Positions 54,536 to 64,000 of a DNA stretch of 64,000 nt are shown piece by piece. The notes under the pieces are model-generated. The model was given only the letters and a program-made list of their open reading frames with translations, did no database searches and had not been told where the DNA came from. Position numbers and translations under genes: made by a program. Position 1 is the stretch's first letter. Every line of letters starts with the position of its first letter. This DNA is from Emcibacter sp. (lineage in GTDB: Bacteria > Pseudomonadota > Alphaproteobacteria > Sphingomonadales > Emcibacteraceae), in the NCBI GenBank assembly GCA_021647465.1, contig JAKIUQ010000008.1, positions 66,555-130,554 on the forward strand, in the 5' to 3' direction.

Positions 54536-57500
54536 TTACTCAAACACATAAGACTGAAGGGGTTTAACTTCAAGTGAGCTGGATTTCAAGACTTTTATGG
54601 CCTCCATGGCTGAAATAGCGCCCCTTGTGGTGGTATAATAGGGGATATTATGGGTTAATGCCGTGCGCCGAAGCTGATAGCTGTCGGTAATGGACTGGCT
54701 GCCTTCCGTTGTGTTGAAGATCAATTGAATCTCTTTGTTTTTTATGGCATCGACAATATGAGGCCGGCCTTCCAGAACTTTGTTCATACGCTGGACGTTC
54801 AGCCCTTCATTTTGCAGATATTCAGCCGTACCGCCAGTGGCGACCACGGTATAGCCCATTTCCAGCAGGATCCGGGTAGGTTCAGCCATTTTTTGTTTGT
54901 CGCTGTTTTTAACGGAAATAAAGACGGTTCCAGCAAGGGGCAGGTGAGTGCCTGCTGCAATCTGCGATTTCAGAAAAGCTTTGGCAAAAGTATCATCCAG
55001 TCCCATGACCTCCCCCGTAGAACGCATTTCAGGGCCGAGAAGGACATCAACGCCCGGAAAACGGTTAAAGGGCAAGACAACTTCTTTTATTGCCACATGA
55101 TTCGGGGTGGCTGACGGGAAGGTGAAGGCGGACATTTTTTCCCCAGCCATGATACGGGCCGCATATTTGGCGATTGGCGCCCCAATGGCTTTGGCGACAA
55201 AGGGGACTGTTCGGCTGGCCCGCGGGTTGACCTCAATCAGATAGACCACATCATCTTTAACGGCAAACTGCACATTCATCAATCCCTTGATATTCAAGGC
55301 GAGCGCCAATTTCTCGGTTTGCGCTCTAATGTCATCCATGACGCTGTTCTTTAAGGAGAAGGGCGGCAGGCAGCAGGCGCTGTCGCCTGAATGGATGCCG
55401 GCTTCTTCGATATGCTGCATGATGGCGGCCACATGAACTGTTTTACCGTCGCTTAAGGCGTCAACATCTACTTCGGTCGCGCCGCCCAGATAACGGTCAA
55501 TAAGGACGGGACTGTCCCATGATACGGCCACGGCTTTGGCCATATAGCCTTCAAGAGATACGGTGTCATAGACAATTTCCATGGCCCGCCCGCCCAGCAC
55601 GTAACTTGGCCTGATCAGGATCGGGTAGCCAATTTCCTCCGCGACCGCGATGGCCTCTTCAAGGTTGGTGGCAAGACCATTGTCCGGTTGCCGCAGGCCA
55701 AGCTTCTGAACCAGCTGCTGAAACCTTTCCCGGTCTTCTGCCAGATCAATGGCATCAGGAGAGGTGCCCAGAATTGGAATATTGGCCTCCTGCAAGGCAT
55801 GAGACAATTTCAAGGGTGTTTGGCCGCCAAACTGAACGATAGCGCCGACGACGGTGCCATTCGCTTGCTCGCGGCGAATCAGTTCAATGGTATCTTCGGC
55901 GGTGAGGGGTTCGAAATATAACCTGTCCGCTGTATCGTAATCGGTGGAAACGGTTTCCGGATTACAATTGACCATAATCGTCTCAAACTCTTGCTCGCTG
56001 AGGGCATAAGCCGCATGACAACAGCAATAATCAAATTCAATACCCTGACCGATCCGGTTGGGGCCGCCGCCCAGAATGATAATTTTTTTCTTATCCGTTG
56101 GATCTGCTTCGCATTCTGCCTCTCCTGAGGCATCCCGCTCGTAGGTGGAATACATATAGGGGGTATTGGCCTCAAATTCTGCGCCGCAGGTATCGACTCT
56201 TTTATAAACGGGATGCAGATTTAACTTTATGCGCAGGTCTGTGACATATTTTTCTTTTTTACCAATAAGTTCTGCAAGGCGGGCGTCTGAAAAACCGATT
56301 TCTTTCAAACGGCTTAATTCATGACGGCTATGGGGCAAGCCATTGGCCTTAATGGCCATTTCTGAATCAGTGATGACCTTGACCTGATCAATGAACCAGG
56401 GATCATACTGGGCGATAGCGTGAATTTCAGCAGGGGATATGCCAAGGCGCAGGGCCTGTGCCATAACCAGCAAGCGATCATCGGTGGGGCTGGCCAGGGC
56501 GGCCCGAATGGCATTGATGTCCCCATTTTCCGGGTCATAGCCCGGGATATCAACTTCATTTAACCCGGTCAGGCCGGTTTCCATGGAGCGCAGGGCTTTT
56601 TGCAGGGATTCTGCAAAATTCCGGCCAATGGCCATGGCTTCGCCCACGGATTTCATGGCGGTTGTTAATGTGGGTTTTGTGCCGGGAAATTTTTCAAAAG
56701 TGAAGCGGGGTATCTTGGTGACCACATAATCTATGGTTGGTTCAAATGACACAGGGGTCGTGCCCGTGATATCATTCTGTAATTCATCCAGCGTATAGCC
56801 AACCGCAAGTTTCGCGGCAACCTTCGCAATGGGAAAGCCGGTTGCTTTTGAGGCGAGGGCAGAGGATCTGCTGACCCGTGGGTTCATCTCAATGACAATC
56901 AATTCACCGTCCGCAGGATTAACCGCGAACTGAACGTTGGAGCCACCTGTTTCCACCCCGATCTCCCGGAGTACAGCGATGGAGGCATTGCGCATGATCT
57001 GATATTCTTTATCGGTCAGGGTTAATGCGGGCGCGACGGTAATGCTGTCACCAGTATGGATGCCCATGGGGTCAAAATTTTCAATGGAGCAGATAATGAT
57101 GCAATTGTCAGCCGTATCGCGGACAACTTCCATTTCATATTCTTTCCAGCCCAATACCGACTGATCAATAAGAACTTCGCCAACGGGGGAGGAATCTATG
57201 CCGTTTATGATGATGTCTTCATATTCTTCCAGATTATAAGCAATGCCGCCGCCGGTGCCGCCCATGGTGAAGCTGGGGCGGATGATCGCAGGTAATTTTA
57301 CGTAATCAAGGGCTTCCATGGCTTCTGCCAGACTTTTGGCGATCCGGCTTCGCGGGGTGCCAAGGCCCAGCCTGTCCATAGCATCCCGAAACAGCAGCCT
57401 GTCTTCGGCCATATTGATGGCGTCAACTTTCGCCCCGATCAGTTCAACATTATATTTTTCCAGAATACCCTTTTTGTCGAGCTGCAAGGCCGTATTCAGC

Positions 57501-57784
57501 CCTGTTTGCCCGCCCATAGTCGGCAGGATCGCATCGGGGCGTTCTTTTATGATGATTTTTTCAACAAATTCAGGAGTGATTGGTTCCACATAGGTGGCAT
57601 CAGCCAAATTAGGGTCGGTCATGATGGTCGCAGGATTGCTATTGACCAGAATGACGCGGTAACCTTCTTCCTTCAGGGCTTTGCAGGCCTGCGTTCCGGA
57701 ATAGTCAAATTCACAGGCCTGGCCGATAATAATCGGGCCGGCGCCGATAATAAGGATGGAATTTATATCTGTACGTTTAGGCAT
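54536..57784 (-). CDS. carB: Carbamoyl-phosphate synthase large subunit
   Basis: 1082 residues. Two homologous ATP-grasp synthetase halves begin at IGAGPIIIGQACEFDYSGTQACKAL and at ILGGGPNRIGQGIEFDYCCCHAAYAL. PSFTMGGTGGGIAYN and PSYVLGGRAMEIVYD are the two glycine-rich loops. The C-terminal MGS-like regulatory domain (GYTVVATGGTAEYL) binds allosteric effectors. The enzyme supplies carbamoyl phosphate for arginine and pyrimidine synthesis. It overlaps carA by eight bases. Confidence 0.98.
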   Translation of the reverse strand: MPKRTDINSILIIGAGPIIIGQACEFDYSGTQACKALKEEGYRVILVNSNPATIMTDPNLADATYVEPITPEFVEKIIIKERPDAILPTMGGQTGLNTALQLDKKGILEKYNVELIGAKVDAINMAEDRLLFRDAMDRLGLGTPRSRIAKSLAEAMEALDYVKLPAIIRPSFTMGGTGGGIAYNLEEYEDIIINGIDSSPVGEVLIDQSVLGWKEYEMEVVRDTADNCIIICSIENFDPMGIHTGDSITVAPALTLTDKEYQIMRNASIAVLREIGVETGGSNVQFAVNPADGELIVIEMNPRVSRSSALASKATGFPIAKVAAKLAVGYTLDELQNDITGTTPVSFEPTIDYVVTKIPRFTFEKFPGTKPTLTTAMKSVGEAMAIGRNFAESLQKALRSMETGLTGLNEVDIPGYDPENGDINAIRAALASPTDDRLLVMAQALRLGISPAEIHAIAQYDPWFIDQVKVITDSEMAIKANGLPHSRHELSRLKEIGFSDARLAELIGKKEKYVTDLRIKLNLHPVYKRVDTCGAEFEANTPYMYSTYERDASGEAECEADPTDKKKIIILGGGPNRIGQGIEFDYCCCHAAYALSEQEFETIMVNCNPETVSTDYDTADRLYFEPLTAEDTIELIRREQANGTVVGAIVQFGGQTPLKLSHALQEANIPILGTSPDAIDLAEDRERFQQLVQKLGLRQPDNGLATNLEEAIAVAEEIGYPILIRPSYVLGGRAMEIVYDTVSLEGYMAKAVAVSWDSPVLIDRYLGGATEVDVDALSDGKTVHVAAIMQHIEEAGIHSGDSACCLPPFSLKNSVMDDIRAQTEKLALALNIKGLMNVQFAVKDDVVYLIEVNPRASRTVPFVAKAIGAPIAKYAARIMAGEKMSAFTFPSATPNHVAIKEVVLPFNRFPGVDVLLGPEMRSTGEVMGLDDTFAKAFLKSQIAAGTHLPLAGTVFISVKNSDKQKMAEPTRILLEMGYTVVATGGTAEYLQNEGLNVQRMNKVLEGRPHIVDAIKNKEIQLIFNTTEGSQSITDSYQLRRTALTHNIPYYTTTRGAISAMEAIKVLKSSSLEVKPLQSYVFE

Positions 57785-58949
57785 TTTTCTCGATCATTTC
57801 CATAAAGCGGTCAAAAAGATAGTGGCTATCCTGTGGGCCGGGGCTGGCTTCGGGATGATGTTGGACGCAAAAGGCGGGCTTGTCTTTTATTTCGAATCCG
57901 CAAAGCGTCTGATCAAATAGTGAAATATGACTGACCTTTGCGGTATCTGGCAGACTGTCCTTATCTACCATAAAGCCGTGGTTCATCGAGGTGATTTCCA
58001 CTTTGCCGGTGTTATAGTCCATGACAGGGTGATTGGCACCGCGGTGCCCCTGATGCATTTTACGGGTTTTGGCCCCAATGGCCAGCGCCATCATCTGATA
58101 GCCCAGACAAATACCAAATAAAGGAATGCCACTGTTTAACAGATGTTGAATGACCGGAATGGCATATTCCCCTGTCGCCGCCGGATCGCCCGGGCCATTT
58201 GACAAGAAAATCCCATCCGGTTTATAGGCCAGAATTTCTTCTGCGGTTGCGGTGGCTGGCACGACGGTAATCTTGGCACCGATCGTCGCCAGACATCTTA
58301 ATATATTCCGCTTGGTGCCGTAATCGACGGCAACAATATGGGCTTTTGGCGTTTCCAGTTTTTGATAGCCGTCCTCTAAAGTCCAGCGGATTTCGTCCCA
58401 GACATATGGTTCTGTACAGGATACCTGAGCGGCGAGGTCCATGCCTTCCAGTCCCGCCCAGCTTTGGGCCTTTTTGATAAGGTCCGGAATATTAAAAACC
58501 CCGTCCGGCTGGTGGCTTATCACGCCGTTTGGCGCGCCATTCTTGCGGATATAATGGGTAAGCCGCCTTGTGTCTATGCCCGATATGCCCACAAGTCCCT
58601 GCGTTTTGCACCAGTCATTTAAATGCTGCTGGCTGCGAAAATTTGACGGTGTGGTAATATCTTCGCGAATGATCAATCCGCGTGCGGCGGGGGCATGGCT
58701 TTCCATATCCTCTGCGTTGGTGCCGATATTTCCGATATGGGGAAAGGTAAAGGTGATAATTTGACCGGCATAAGAAGGGTCCGTCAATATTTCCTGATAA
58801 CCGGTGAGAGAGGTATTAAAGCAGACCTCGCCCACAATGTCTTTTGCCGCGCCAATACCATAACCCCAAAAAACGGATCCATCCGCAAGGACCAATGCGG
58901 CTGTTATGTCCTTATGAGGGGGGGTGAGGGGGCTTTTTTCTTCAATCAT
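57777..58949 (-). CDS. carA: Carbamoyl-phosphate synthase small subunit
   Basis: 390 residues. The N-terminal domain (LADGSVFWGYGIGA, GEVCFNTSLTGYQEILTDPSYAGQIITFTFPHIGN) is followed by a class I glutamine amidotransferase with Cys in FGICLGYQMMALA and His in VQHHPEASPGP. It hydrolyses glutamine and channels ammonia to CarB. On the minus strand upstream, a TATAAT at 59008-59003 with a weak -35 may be the promoter. Confidence 0.97.
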   Translation of the reverse strand: MIEEKSPLTPPHKDITAALVLADGSVFWGYGIGAAKDIVGEVCFNTSLTGYQEILTDPSYAGQIITFTFPHIGNIGTNAEDMESHAPAARGLIIREDITTPSNFRSQQHLNDWCKTQGLVGISGIDTRRLTHYIRKNGAPNGVISHQPDGVFNIPDLIKKAQSWAGLEGMDLAAQVSCTEPYVWDEIRWTLEDGYQKLETPKAHIVAVDYGTKRNILRCLATIGAKITVVPATATAEEILAYKPDGIFLSNGPGDPAATGEYAIPVIQHLLNSGIPLFGICLGYQMMALAIGAKTRKMHQGHRGANHPVMDYNTGKVEITSMNHGFMVDKDSLPDTAKVSHISLFDQTLCGFEIKDKPAFCVQHHPEASPGPQDSHYLFDRFMEMIEKNA

Positions 58950-59157
58950 GTTTTTTTACTTTCAGGTATTTGGGCCTGAGACAGTTTCCGAGATTTGGCC
59001 AGATTATAGATGAATTGGCACAATTTCAAATCGCCGCCAAACTTACGCTGACCCTGACGTAAATTGACGGGAACATAGGTGAAGATTTGCTTTAGGTCAA
59101 GCAAAACCGGAAGAAAAAAAATCGTTTAAAAACAAGGGGTTGCTTGATAAAAATCTA

Positions 59158-59186
59158 TTGCTTTCTGCGGCTGTTTAGGGTAATAT
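59158..59186 (+). promoter_or_regulatory. Likely promoter of the yqeY-dnaG-rpoD block
   Basis: TTGCTT, 17 bases, then TAATAT, in the 317-base divergent region between carA and yqeY. No other element was identified in that gap beyond the possible carA promoter at about 59003-59030. Confidence 0.5.
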
Positions 59187-59266
59187 CTCTGCTTTCTTAA
59201 GGTTCGGGATATGCGCGTATCAAATCACGCAATCGGGATTTGTATAAAAAAGGACTAAGAAACAAT

Positions 59267-59722
59267 ATGTTGCGAGATCAGCTTACCATCGCCATGAAGC
59301 AGGCGATGAAGGATAAGAAAAAGCGTCGCCTGACGACGATCAGGCTCATTCTTGCGGCGATCAAGGATCGGGATATTGCCGCGCGCACGGATAAGCATGC
59401 TATTGAAGATGAAGATGCGGTCGTGCTTGAGATTCTATCAAAAATGATCAAACAGCGTAAAGAAAGCCTTGTTGTATACGAAGAGGCGGGCCGTATGGAA
59501 CTTGCGCAGCAGGAACAGGCGGAGATGGATATTATCTCTGAATTTCAGCCCCGGCAAATGCCCGAAGAAGAAATTACGCAAGCAGTTAAAAAGGCTATCG
59601 AGGAAACCGAAGCTTCCGGCCTGAAAGATATCGGCAAAATAATGGCGCTTCTTAAAAGGAACTATGCTGGCCAAATGGATTTTTCCAGAGCCAGCGCCAT
59701 AGCGCGGTCTGAGCTTTCCTAA
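59267..59722 (+). CDS. GatB/YqeY domain protein
   Basis: 151 residues from ATG 59267 (an upstream TTG at 59240 is in frame). It shows the YqeY pattern: MLRDQLTIAMKQAMKDKKKRRLTTIRLILAAIKDRDI, then VLEILSKMIKQRKESLVVYEEAGR, YQPRQM-like EFQPRQMPEEEI, and KDIGKIMALLKRNYAGQMDFSRASAI. It is related to the tail domain of GatB. A role in tRNA-dependent amidation is assumed for the family but unproven. It precedes dnaG and rpoD in many alphaproteobacteria. Confidence 0.92.
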   Translation: MLRDQLTIAMKQAMKDKKKRRLTTIRLILAAIKDRDIAARTDKHAIEDEDAVVLEILSKMIKQRKESLVVYEEAGRMELAQQEQAEMDIISEFQPRQMPEEEITQAVKKAIEETEASGLKDIGKIMALLKRNYAGQMDFSRASAIARSELS

Positions 59723-59815
59723 CCTTTATCCACGGGCCTTTCATTCATGGGCATTTTTATATTTCCTGTTGTTTTGAAGCACTTTATTGAAACCTTTGCG
59801 GAGTGATATAGTTTT

Positions 59816-61774
59816 ATGGGGTTTACGCCTGATTTTCTGGATGAAATACGAAACCGTATCCCTGTAAGCGATATTGTAGGCCGCCGGGTTAAACTTGCGC
59901 GCAAGGGGCGGGAAAGTACCGGTTTATGCCCTTTCCACAATGAAAAAACCCCCTCCTTCACGGTTAATGATGATAAGGGATTTTACCATTGTTTTGGCTG
60001 CGGGGCCCACGGCGATATCATAAAATTTATCATGGAAACCGAAGGCTTGAGCTTTCCGGAAACCGTTGAACGCCTGACGGGGCAGGCTGGACTTGCCATG
60101 CCAGAATATAGCCCCGAAGACAAGAAACGGACAGACCAGCGTAAATCCCTGTATGATGTTATGGAAATGGCGGCTAAATATTTTGAAACCCAGCTTGTCG
60201 CGCAGACAGGATCAGAGGGGCTGGGCTATTTTACCCGCCGGGGGCTTGTCCGGGACACCCTGAAGAAATTCCGGCTGGGCTATTCGCCCGAGGGCCGTAC
60301 AGCCCTTAAAGATAGTTTGATGAGCCGGGAGGGCATCACCGAAGATATGATGGTTGAGGCCGGGCTGTTGATCAGAGTTGAAGATGAGACGGGAGCCACC
60401 TTGCCCAGTTACGATCGCTTTAGAGGACGGGTTATGTTCCCGATCACCGACAGGCAAGGCCGTGTGGTGGCCTTTGGCGGGCGGGCCTTAAGTGAAAAGG
60501 CCAAGGCGAAATACCTGAATTCACCGGAAACGCCGTTGTTCCATAAAGGCCGTCTGCTTTATAATTTGTCCGGCGCGAGAAAATCATCCTATGACAAAGG
60601 CCGGGTTCTGGTGGCGGAAGGCTATATGGATGTTATTGTCATGGCGCAGGCTGGCTTTACCAATGCTGTGGCCCCCCTCGGGACAGCCGTGACGGAGGAA
60701 CAGATCGCCGAGCTATGGCGGCTTGCGCCGGAACCTCTCATGTGTTTTGACGGCGATAAGGCCGGTATTCGGGCCTCTTACAAGGTTGCGGAGCGGGCCT
60801 TGCCTTTGCTTAAAGCCGGCCATTCCCTGCGGTTTGTTCATTTGCCGGAAGGAGAAGACCCGGACAGTTTCATCAGTGGTCAGGGGGCGAAGGCGTTTCA
60901 TGAACTTCTGGATCAGGGGCAGCCCCTTGTGGATACGCTTTGGGAGATGAAAACCAGGAATGTCGCGGCAGATACGCCGGAGCAGCGCGCGGGCCTTGAA
61001 CAATCCCTGTCAGAAACCCTGTCTGAAATCCGCAATAAAACCATACGCGGCTATTATGACAAGGCCTTTCAGGAACGTTTGTCGAAGCTTCTTGGGCCGG
61101 CGTTCGTGGCGGATCATTCACTGGAAAATCTTGCCCAAAATCAGGCCTATAAAAAGAATCACACTGAATATTCTCACAAACCATATCCTGATAAACACAA
61201 AGCAAAGCGATTTGAAGCTGATATAGGTATAAAAAAACTTAAAGATACAGGTATTCTTAAAGCCGCCGCGGCCGCAGGTATAAAGCGTGAAAGGCTACTG
61301 ATTCTAACGGTTTTGAACCATCCTTGGATGCTGAAAGAGCATCATGAAGAATTTGCGACAGCAGATTTCGAATCAGGGGAGCTTGACAAGTTGCGGTGCG
61401 AGATAATAGATGTATCACTTCGCGAATCGAACCTTGAACGCAAAAGCCTGCATCGCCACCTATGTGAAATAGGATATGGCAAGGCATTGGAAGTCATATT
61501 TGAACAAGGTGAATTTAAAGCCGAATGGTTCGCATGGCCAGAAGCTGCTCCAGAAGATGTGGAGCAGGGATGGTTTCATGTGGTTAATCGGTATCGTCGT
61601 GTTTCGGATTTGGAAAAAGACCTGAAAGCGGCGGAAATGGAATTGGCTGAGAATATGACTGAAGAGGTATATGCCCGTTTTCTGGCATTGAAAACGGCGC
61701 TGGAAAATGCCAAAGGTAATGAAGCCAGTATAGATGGATATGGAATAGCCTCAGGAAGAGAGAAATTTACCTGA
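59816..61774 (+). CDS. dnaG: DNA primase DnaG
   Basis: 652 residues. The CHC2 zinc finger near residues 40-65 reads CPFHNEKTPSF, then HCFGCGAHGD. The TOPRIM catalytic domain has VAEGYMDVIVMAQAG and FDGDKAGIRASYK. The C-terminal helicase-binding part is helical. It makes RNA primers at replication forks. It lies 94 bases after yqeY and 69 before rpoD, the conserved macromolecular-synthesis arrangement. Confidence 0.97.
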   Translation: MGFTPDFLDEIRNRIPVSDIVGRRVKLARKGRESTGLCPFHNEKTPSFTVNDDKGFYHCFGCGAHGDIIKFIMETEGLSFPETVERLTGQAGLAMPEYSPEDKKRTDQRKSLYDVMEMAAKYFETQLVAQTGSEGLGYFTRRGLVRDTLKKFRLGYSPEGRTALKDSLMSREGITEDMMVEAGLLIRVEDETGATLPSYDRFRGRVMFPITDRQGRVVAFGGRALSEKAKAKYLNSPETPLFHKGRLLYNLSGARKSSYDKGRVLVAEGYMDVIVMAQAGFTNAVAPLGTAVTEEQIAELWRLAPEPLMCFDGDKAGIRASYKVAERALPLLKAGHSLRFVHLPEGEDPDSFISGQGAKAFHELLDQGQPLVDTLWEMKTRNVAADTPEQRAGLEQSLSETLSEIRNKTIRGYYDKAFQERLSKLLGPAFVADHSLENLAQNQAYKKNHTEYSHKPYPDKHKAKRFEADIGIKKLKDTGILKAAAAAGIKRERLLILTVLNHPWMLKEHHEEFATADFESGELDKLRCEIIDVSLRESNLERKSLHRHLCEIGYGKALEVIFEQGEFKAEWFAWPEAAPEDVEQGWFHVVNRYRRVSDLEKDLKAAEMELAENMTEEVYARFLALKTALENAKGNEASIDGYGIASGREKFT

Positions 61775-61843
61775 GCTAACATCGTGTATTTTTGGTTGTT
61801 GAGGCCGAGTAATAGCGAACCAACGGGATTTGAGGGTTTATAA

Positions 61844-63871
61844 ATGGCCGATAAAGCGGTTAAGACAGAAAATAAGTCGACGTCAAAACAAGATGACACC
61901 ACGGATAGTCCCCTGATCGATTCGTCACAGGACAGCATCAAAGAAATGATCGCCGCTGCGAAGACGCGGGGATATATCACCTATGATACCTTGAATGCAG
62001 CCTTGCCGCAGGGGGAAATGTCATCGGAGAAAATCGAAGATATTATGACCATGTTGTCTGAAATGGGCGTGAATGTAGTTGATGAGGCGGACAGCGAGGA
62101 AGCTGAAGAAGCACCAGCAAAAAAAGCGGTTAAGAAAAAGAAAAATACCGATGACGATAAGCCGCCCGCCAAAGTGGCTGCTGATCGTACCGATGATCCG
62201 GTTCGTATGTATCTGCGGGAAATGGGCAGCGTGGAACTTTTGTCACGCGAGGGCGAAATTGCCATCGCCAAGCGCATCGAAGCGGGCCGTGAAACCATGA
62301 TTGCCGGGCTTTGTGAAAGCCCTCTTACATTCCGGGCCCTGGTCGAATGGGCCGAGATGCTCGAAGACGAAGAAATTCTTTTGCGTGATGTGATTGATCT
62401 TGATGGTATGTATGGTATCGACCCCTCCGTCGAGAGTGAAACAGCCGGAAAAGAAACAGAAAACTCAGCAGATAAAGCAGAAGATGATTCCAAGGATAAA
62501 ACGGAAGATAATTCTGAAAAAGAAGCCGGCGCTGAAGGCGAAGAAAATGGAGAAGCTTCCTCCAGTGATGATGATGACGATGATGACGATGATAATGACA
62601 GTTCCGTTTCACTCGCCGTTATGGAAGAAGCCTTAACGCCGCAAGTTCGGGAGATCTTTGACAATATTCGCAAGGTCTATAAAAAATTCGCCAAACTTCA
62701 AGAAGGACGCCATGAGGCAAGCTTGACGAGTGAAGCCTTGGGGGCGCCGCAAGAAAAACGTTATCGTAAACTTAGCGATGAGCTGATTGTACTGATGAAG
62801 AGTCTGCGTTTGAACAATAACCGGATTGAATCCCTGTTAGAGCAGCTATATTCGCAAAATAAACGCCTAGTGGCTTTGGAAGGAAAAATGTTCCGTCTGG
62901 CGGAGCGTTATAAGATTAAACGTGAGGCTTATCTTAAAAGCTATCAAGGCCGGGAATTAGAACCGGGCTGGGTCGATGCTGTCGCAAAAAATCCTGGTAA
63001 AGGCTGGTCTGAGTTTGCCGAGCGCGAGCGGGAAGTGGTGGGCAACATGCGCGGGCAGGTGGTCGATATTTCTCAGGAAGTCGGCCTTCCGGTTGGTGAA
63101 TTCCGCGTGATCGTCAATATGGTGCAAAAGGGCGAAAAAGAAGCCCGCATTGCGAAAAAGGAAATGGTTGAGGCCAACCTGCGTCTGGTTATCTCCATCG
63201 CCAAGAAATATACCAATCGGGGCCTGCAGTTCCTCGACCTTATTCAGGAAGGTAATATTGGTTTGATGAAGGCGGTGGATAAATTTGAATATCGCCGGGG
63301 CTATAAATTTTCCACCTATGCCACATGGTGGATCAGGCAGGCCATCACCCGCTCTATTGCGGATCAGGCCCGAACCATTCGTATTCCTGTGCATATGATT
63401 GAAACCATTAACAAGCTTGTGCGTACCGGCCGTCAGATGATGCATGAAATTGGCCGTGAAGCGACGCCCGAAGAACTGGCACAGCGCCTGAGTATGCCGC
63501 TTGAAAAAGTGCGCAAGGTCATGAAAATTGCCAAAGAACCGATTTCTCTTGAAACCCCCATTGGCGATGAGGAAGACAGCCATCTTGGGGATTTTATCGA
63601 GGATAAGAATGTCATCCTGCCTGTGGATAGTGCCATTCAGGCCAACCTTCGGGATACGACGACGCGGGTTCTGGCGTCATTGACCCCGCGAGAAGAGCGG
63701 GTGCTGCGGATGCGTTTTGGGATTGGCATGAATACGGATCATACTCTGGAAGAGGTTGGTCAGCAATTCTCGGTCACGCGCGAACGTATCCGGCAAATCG
63801 AAGCCAAAGCTCTGCGTAAATTAAAACACCCGAGCCGCTCACGGCAGCTGAGAAGCTTTCTGGATACTTAA
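61844..63871 (+). CDS. rpoD: Primary sigma factor RpoD (sigma-70)
   Basis: 675 residues. Region 1.1 is at about 25-80, then a Lys-rich linker, region 1.2 (DPVRMYLREMGSVELLSREGEIAIAKRI, from 118), and a long acidic non-conserved region with runs of Asp and Glu (about 190-255). Region 2 is intact (NLRLVISIAKKYTNRGLQFLDLIQEGNIGLMKAVDKFEYRRGYKFSTYATWWIRQAITRSI). Region 3 and region 4 (HTLEEVGQQFSVTRERIRQIEAKALRKLKH) follow. It directs housekeeping promoters of the kind noted above. Confidence 0.98.
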   Translation: MADKAVKTENKSTSKQDDTTDSPLIDSSQDSIKEMIAAAKTRGYITYDTLNAALPQGEMSSEKIEDIMTMLSEMGVNVVDEADSEEAEEAPAKKAVKKKKNTDDDKPPAKVAADRTDDPVRMYLREMGSVELLSREGEIAIAKRIEAGRETMIAGLCESPLTFRALVEWAEMLEDEEILLRDVIDLDGMYGIDPSVESETAGKETENSADKAEDDSKDKTEDNSEKEAGAEGEENGEASSSDDDDDDDDDNDSSVSLAVMEEALTPQVREIFDNIRKVYKKFAKLQEGRHEASLTSEALGAPQEKRYRKLSDELIVLMKSLRLNNNRIESLLEQLYSQNKRLVALEGKMFRLAERYKIKREAYLKSYQGRELEPGWVDAVAKNPGKGWSEFAEREREVVGNMRGQVVDISQEVGLPVGEFRVIVNMVQKGEKEARIAKKEMVEANLRLVISIAKKYTNRGLQFLDLIQEGNIGLMKAVDKFEYRRGYKFSTYATWWIRQAITRSIADQARTIRIPVHMIETINKLVRTGRQMMHEIGREATPEELAQRLSMPLEKVRKVMKIAKEPISLETPIGDEEDSHLGDFIEDKNVILPVDSAIQANLRDTTTRVLASLTPREERVLRMRFGIGMNTDHTLEEVGQQFSVTRERIRQIEAKALRKLKHPSRSRQLRSFLDT

Positions 63872-63927
63872 GGTGTATTAGTTCAGATTAGATCTGACAG
63901 TCGTTGCGATCGAAAAGGGTTGCAAGG

Positions 63928-63993
63928 ATGAGAGTTACCGGTTTTGATGTTGGTGCTTATTCAACATTAAAACTTTAAAGAGGTAACTCTCAT
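63928..63993. repeat. 12-bp inverted repeat around the start of a gene at the right edge
   Basis: ATGAGAGTTACC (63928-63939) and its exact reverse complement GGTAACTCTCAT (63982-63993) enclose 42 bases. The second arm carries AGAGG and the ATG at 63992 of a gene that leaves the window after three codons. The first arm starts a 16-codon frame (MRVTGFDVGAYSTLKL) ending at 63978. Confidence 0.6.
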
Positions 63994-64000
63994 GATTAAT

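Noticed and set aside
59816..61774. Long minus-strand frames within dnaG
   Set aside because: They follow codon bias of dnaG, lack start signals and encode no recognisable domains.
61981..62673. A 230-residue Ser-rich reading frame opposite rpoD
   Set aside because: It is the reverse complement of the acidic GAA/GAT-rich part of rpoD; Ser-rich composition is the expected artefact, with no ribosome site.
63872..63900. Terminator of rpoD at the TCAGAT-TAG-ATCTGA palindrome
   Set aside because: The stem is only six A/T-rich pairs and no T tract follows.

Overview
The window looks like chromosomal DNA of an alphaproteobacterium with moderate GC. The evidence is a TrcR/DUF1013 regulator, DUF3126, DUF2849, a bacterial COQ9 homologue, UbiX, a yqeY-dnaG-rpoD block, a Tad pilus locus and a gene-transfer-agent (GTA) cluster. 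These fit lineages such as Emcibacterales, Kordiimonadales or Sneathiellales, but genus level is a guess. No rRNA, tRNA, CRISPR array, integrase or complete insertion sequence was recognised.

1-16.3 kb is ordinary chromosome: two alpha/beta hydrolases, a cyclase-fold hydrolase, queG, a GST, a zinc/cobalt-type ArsR-CDF efflux operon with a visible SmtB-like operator, trcR, ubiX between two YdcH-like genes, a diguanylate cyclase, purEK, COQ9, rpsU, and small exported or unknown proteins. One 59-residue gene (16119-16298) and a strong candidate small RNA (about 16391-16541, minus strand) lie just before the GTA.

16.65-36.8 kb is a GTA cluster in the canonical order: TerS, TerL, portal, g3.5, protease, capsid, g6, g7, a gp10-like gene, g8, g9, g10, g10.1, tape measure, g12, g13, g14 and g15. 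It lacks integration, replication, repressor and lysis genes. It differs from the Rhodobacter-type cluster in several ways. It has a DUF2341/LamG protein plus two phage-type genes after the capsid. Between g10.1 and the tape measure it has a membrane protein, a MuF-motif protein with an AT-rich C-terminal half, and an exported AT-rich partner. A TIM-barrel-like region of about 570 residues is fused to g12, while g15 is short. A reverse-strand gene with a histone-H1-like tail sits between g13 and g14. Intrinsic terminators lie in the leader, after the capsid and before the tape measure. The MuF-type cassette, arranged like a polymorphic toxin and its immunity gene, is the best candidate for something undescribed.

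36.8-39.6 kb carries SCP2, MBL-fold and DUF2849 genes and a PAS histidine kinase. 39.8-50.5 kb is a complete minus-strand Tad/Flp pilus locus: two Flp pilins, CpaA-F, TadB, TadC and two TadE-like pseudopilins. CpaF has a duplicated N-terminal helical domain. A DUF2336-PAS kinase with a degraded ATP-binding region follows (50.8-53.1 kb). CtrA-like TTAACCAT and TTAA-N7-TTAA motifs occur in three intergenic regions around the pilus locus.

53.4-64 kb is housekeeping: an Lrp/AsnC regulator, greA, carAB, and yqeY-dnaG-rpoD transcribed divergently from carA. The last 70 bases hold a 12-bp inverted repeat around the start of another gene, possibly the edge of a mobile element.
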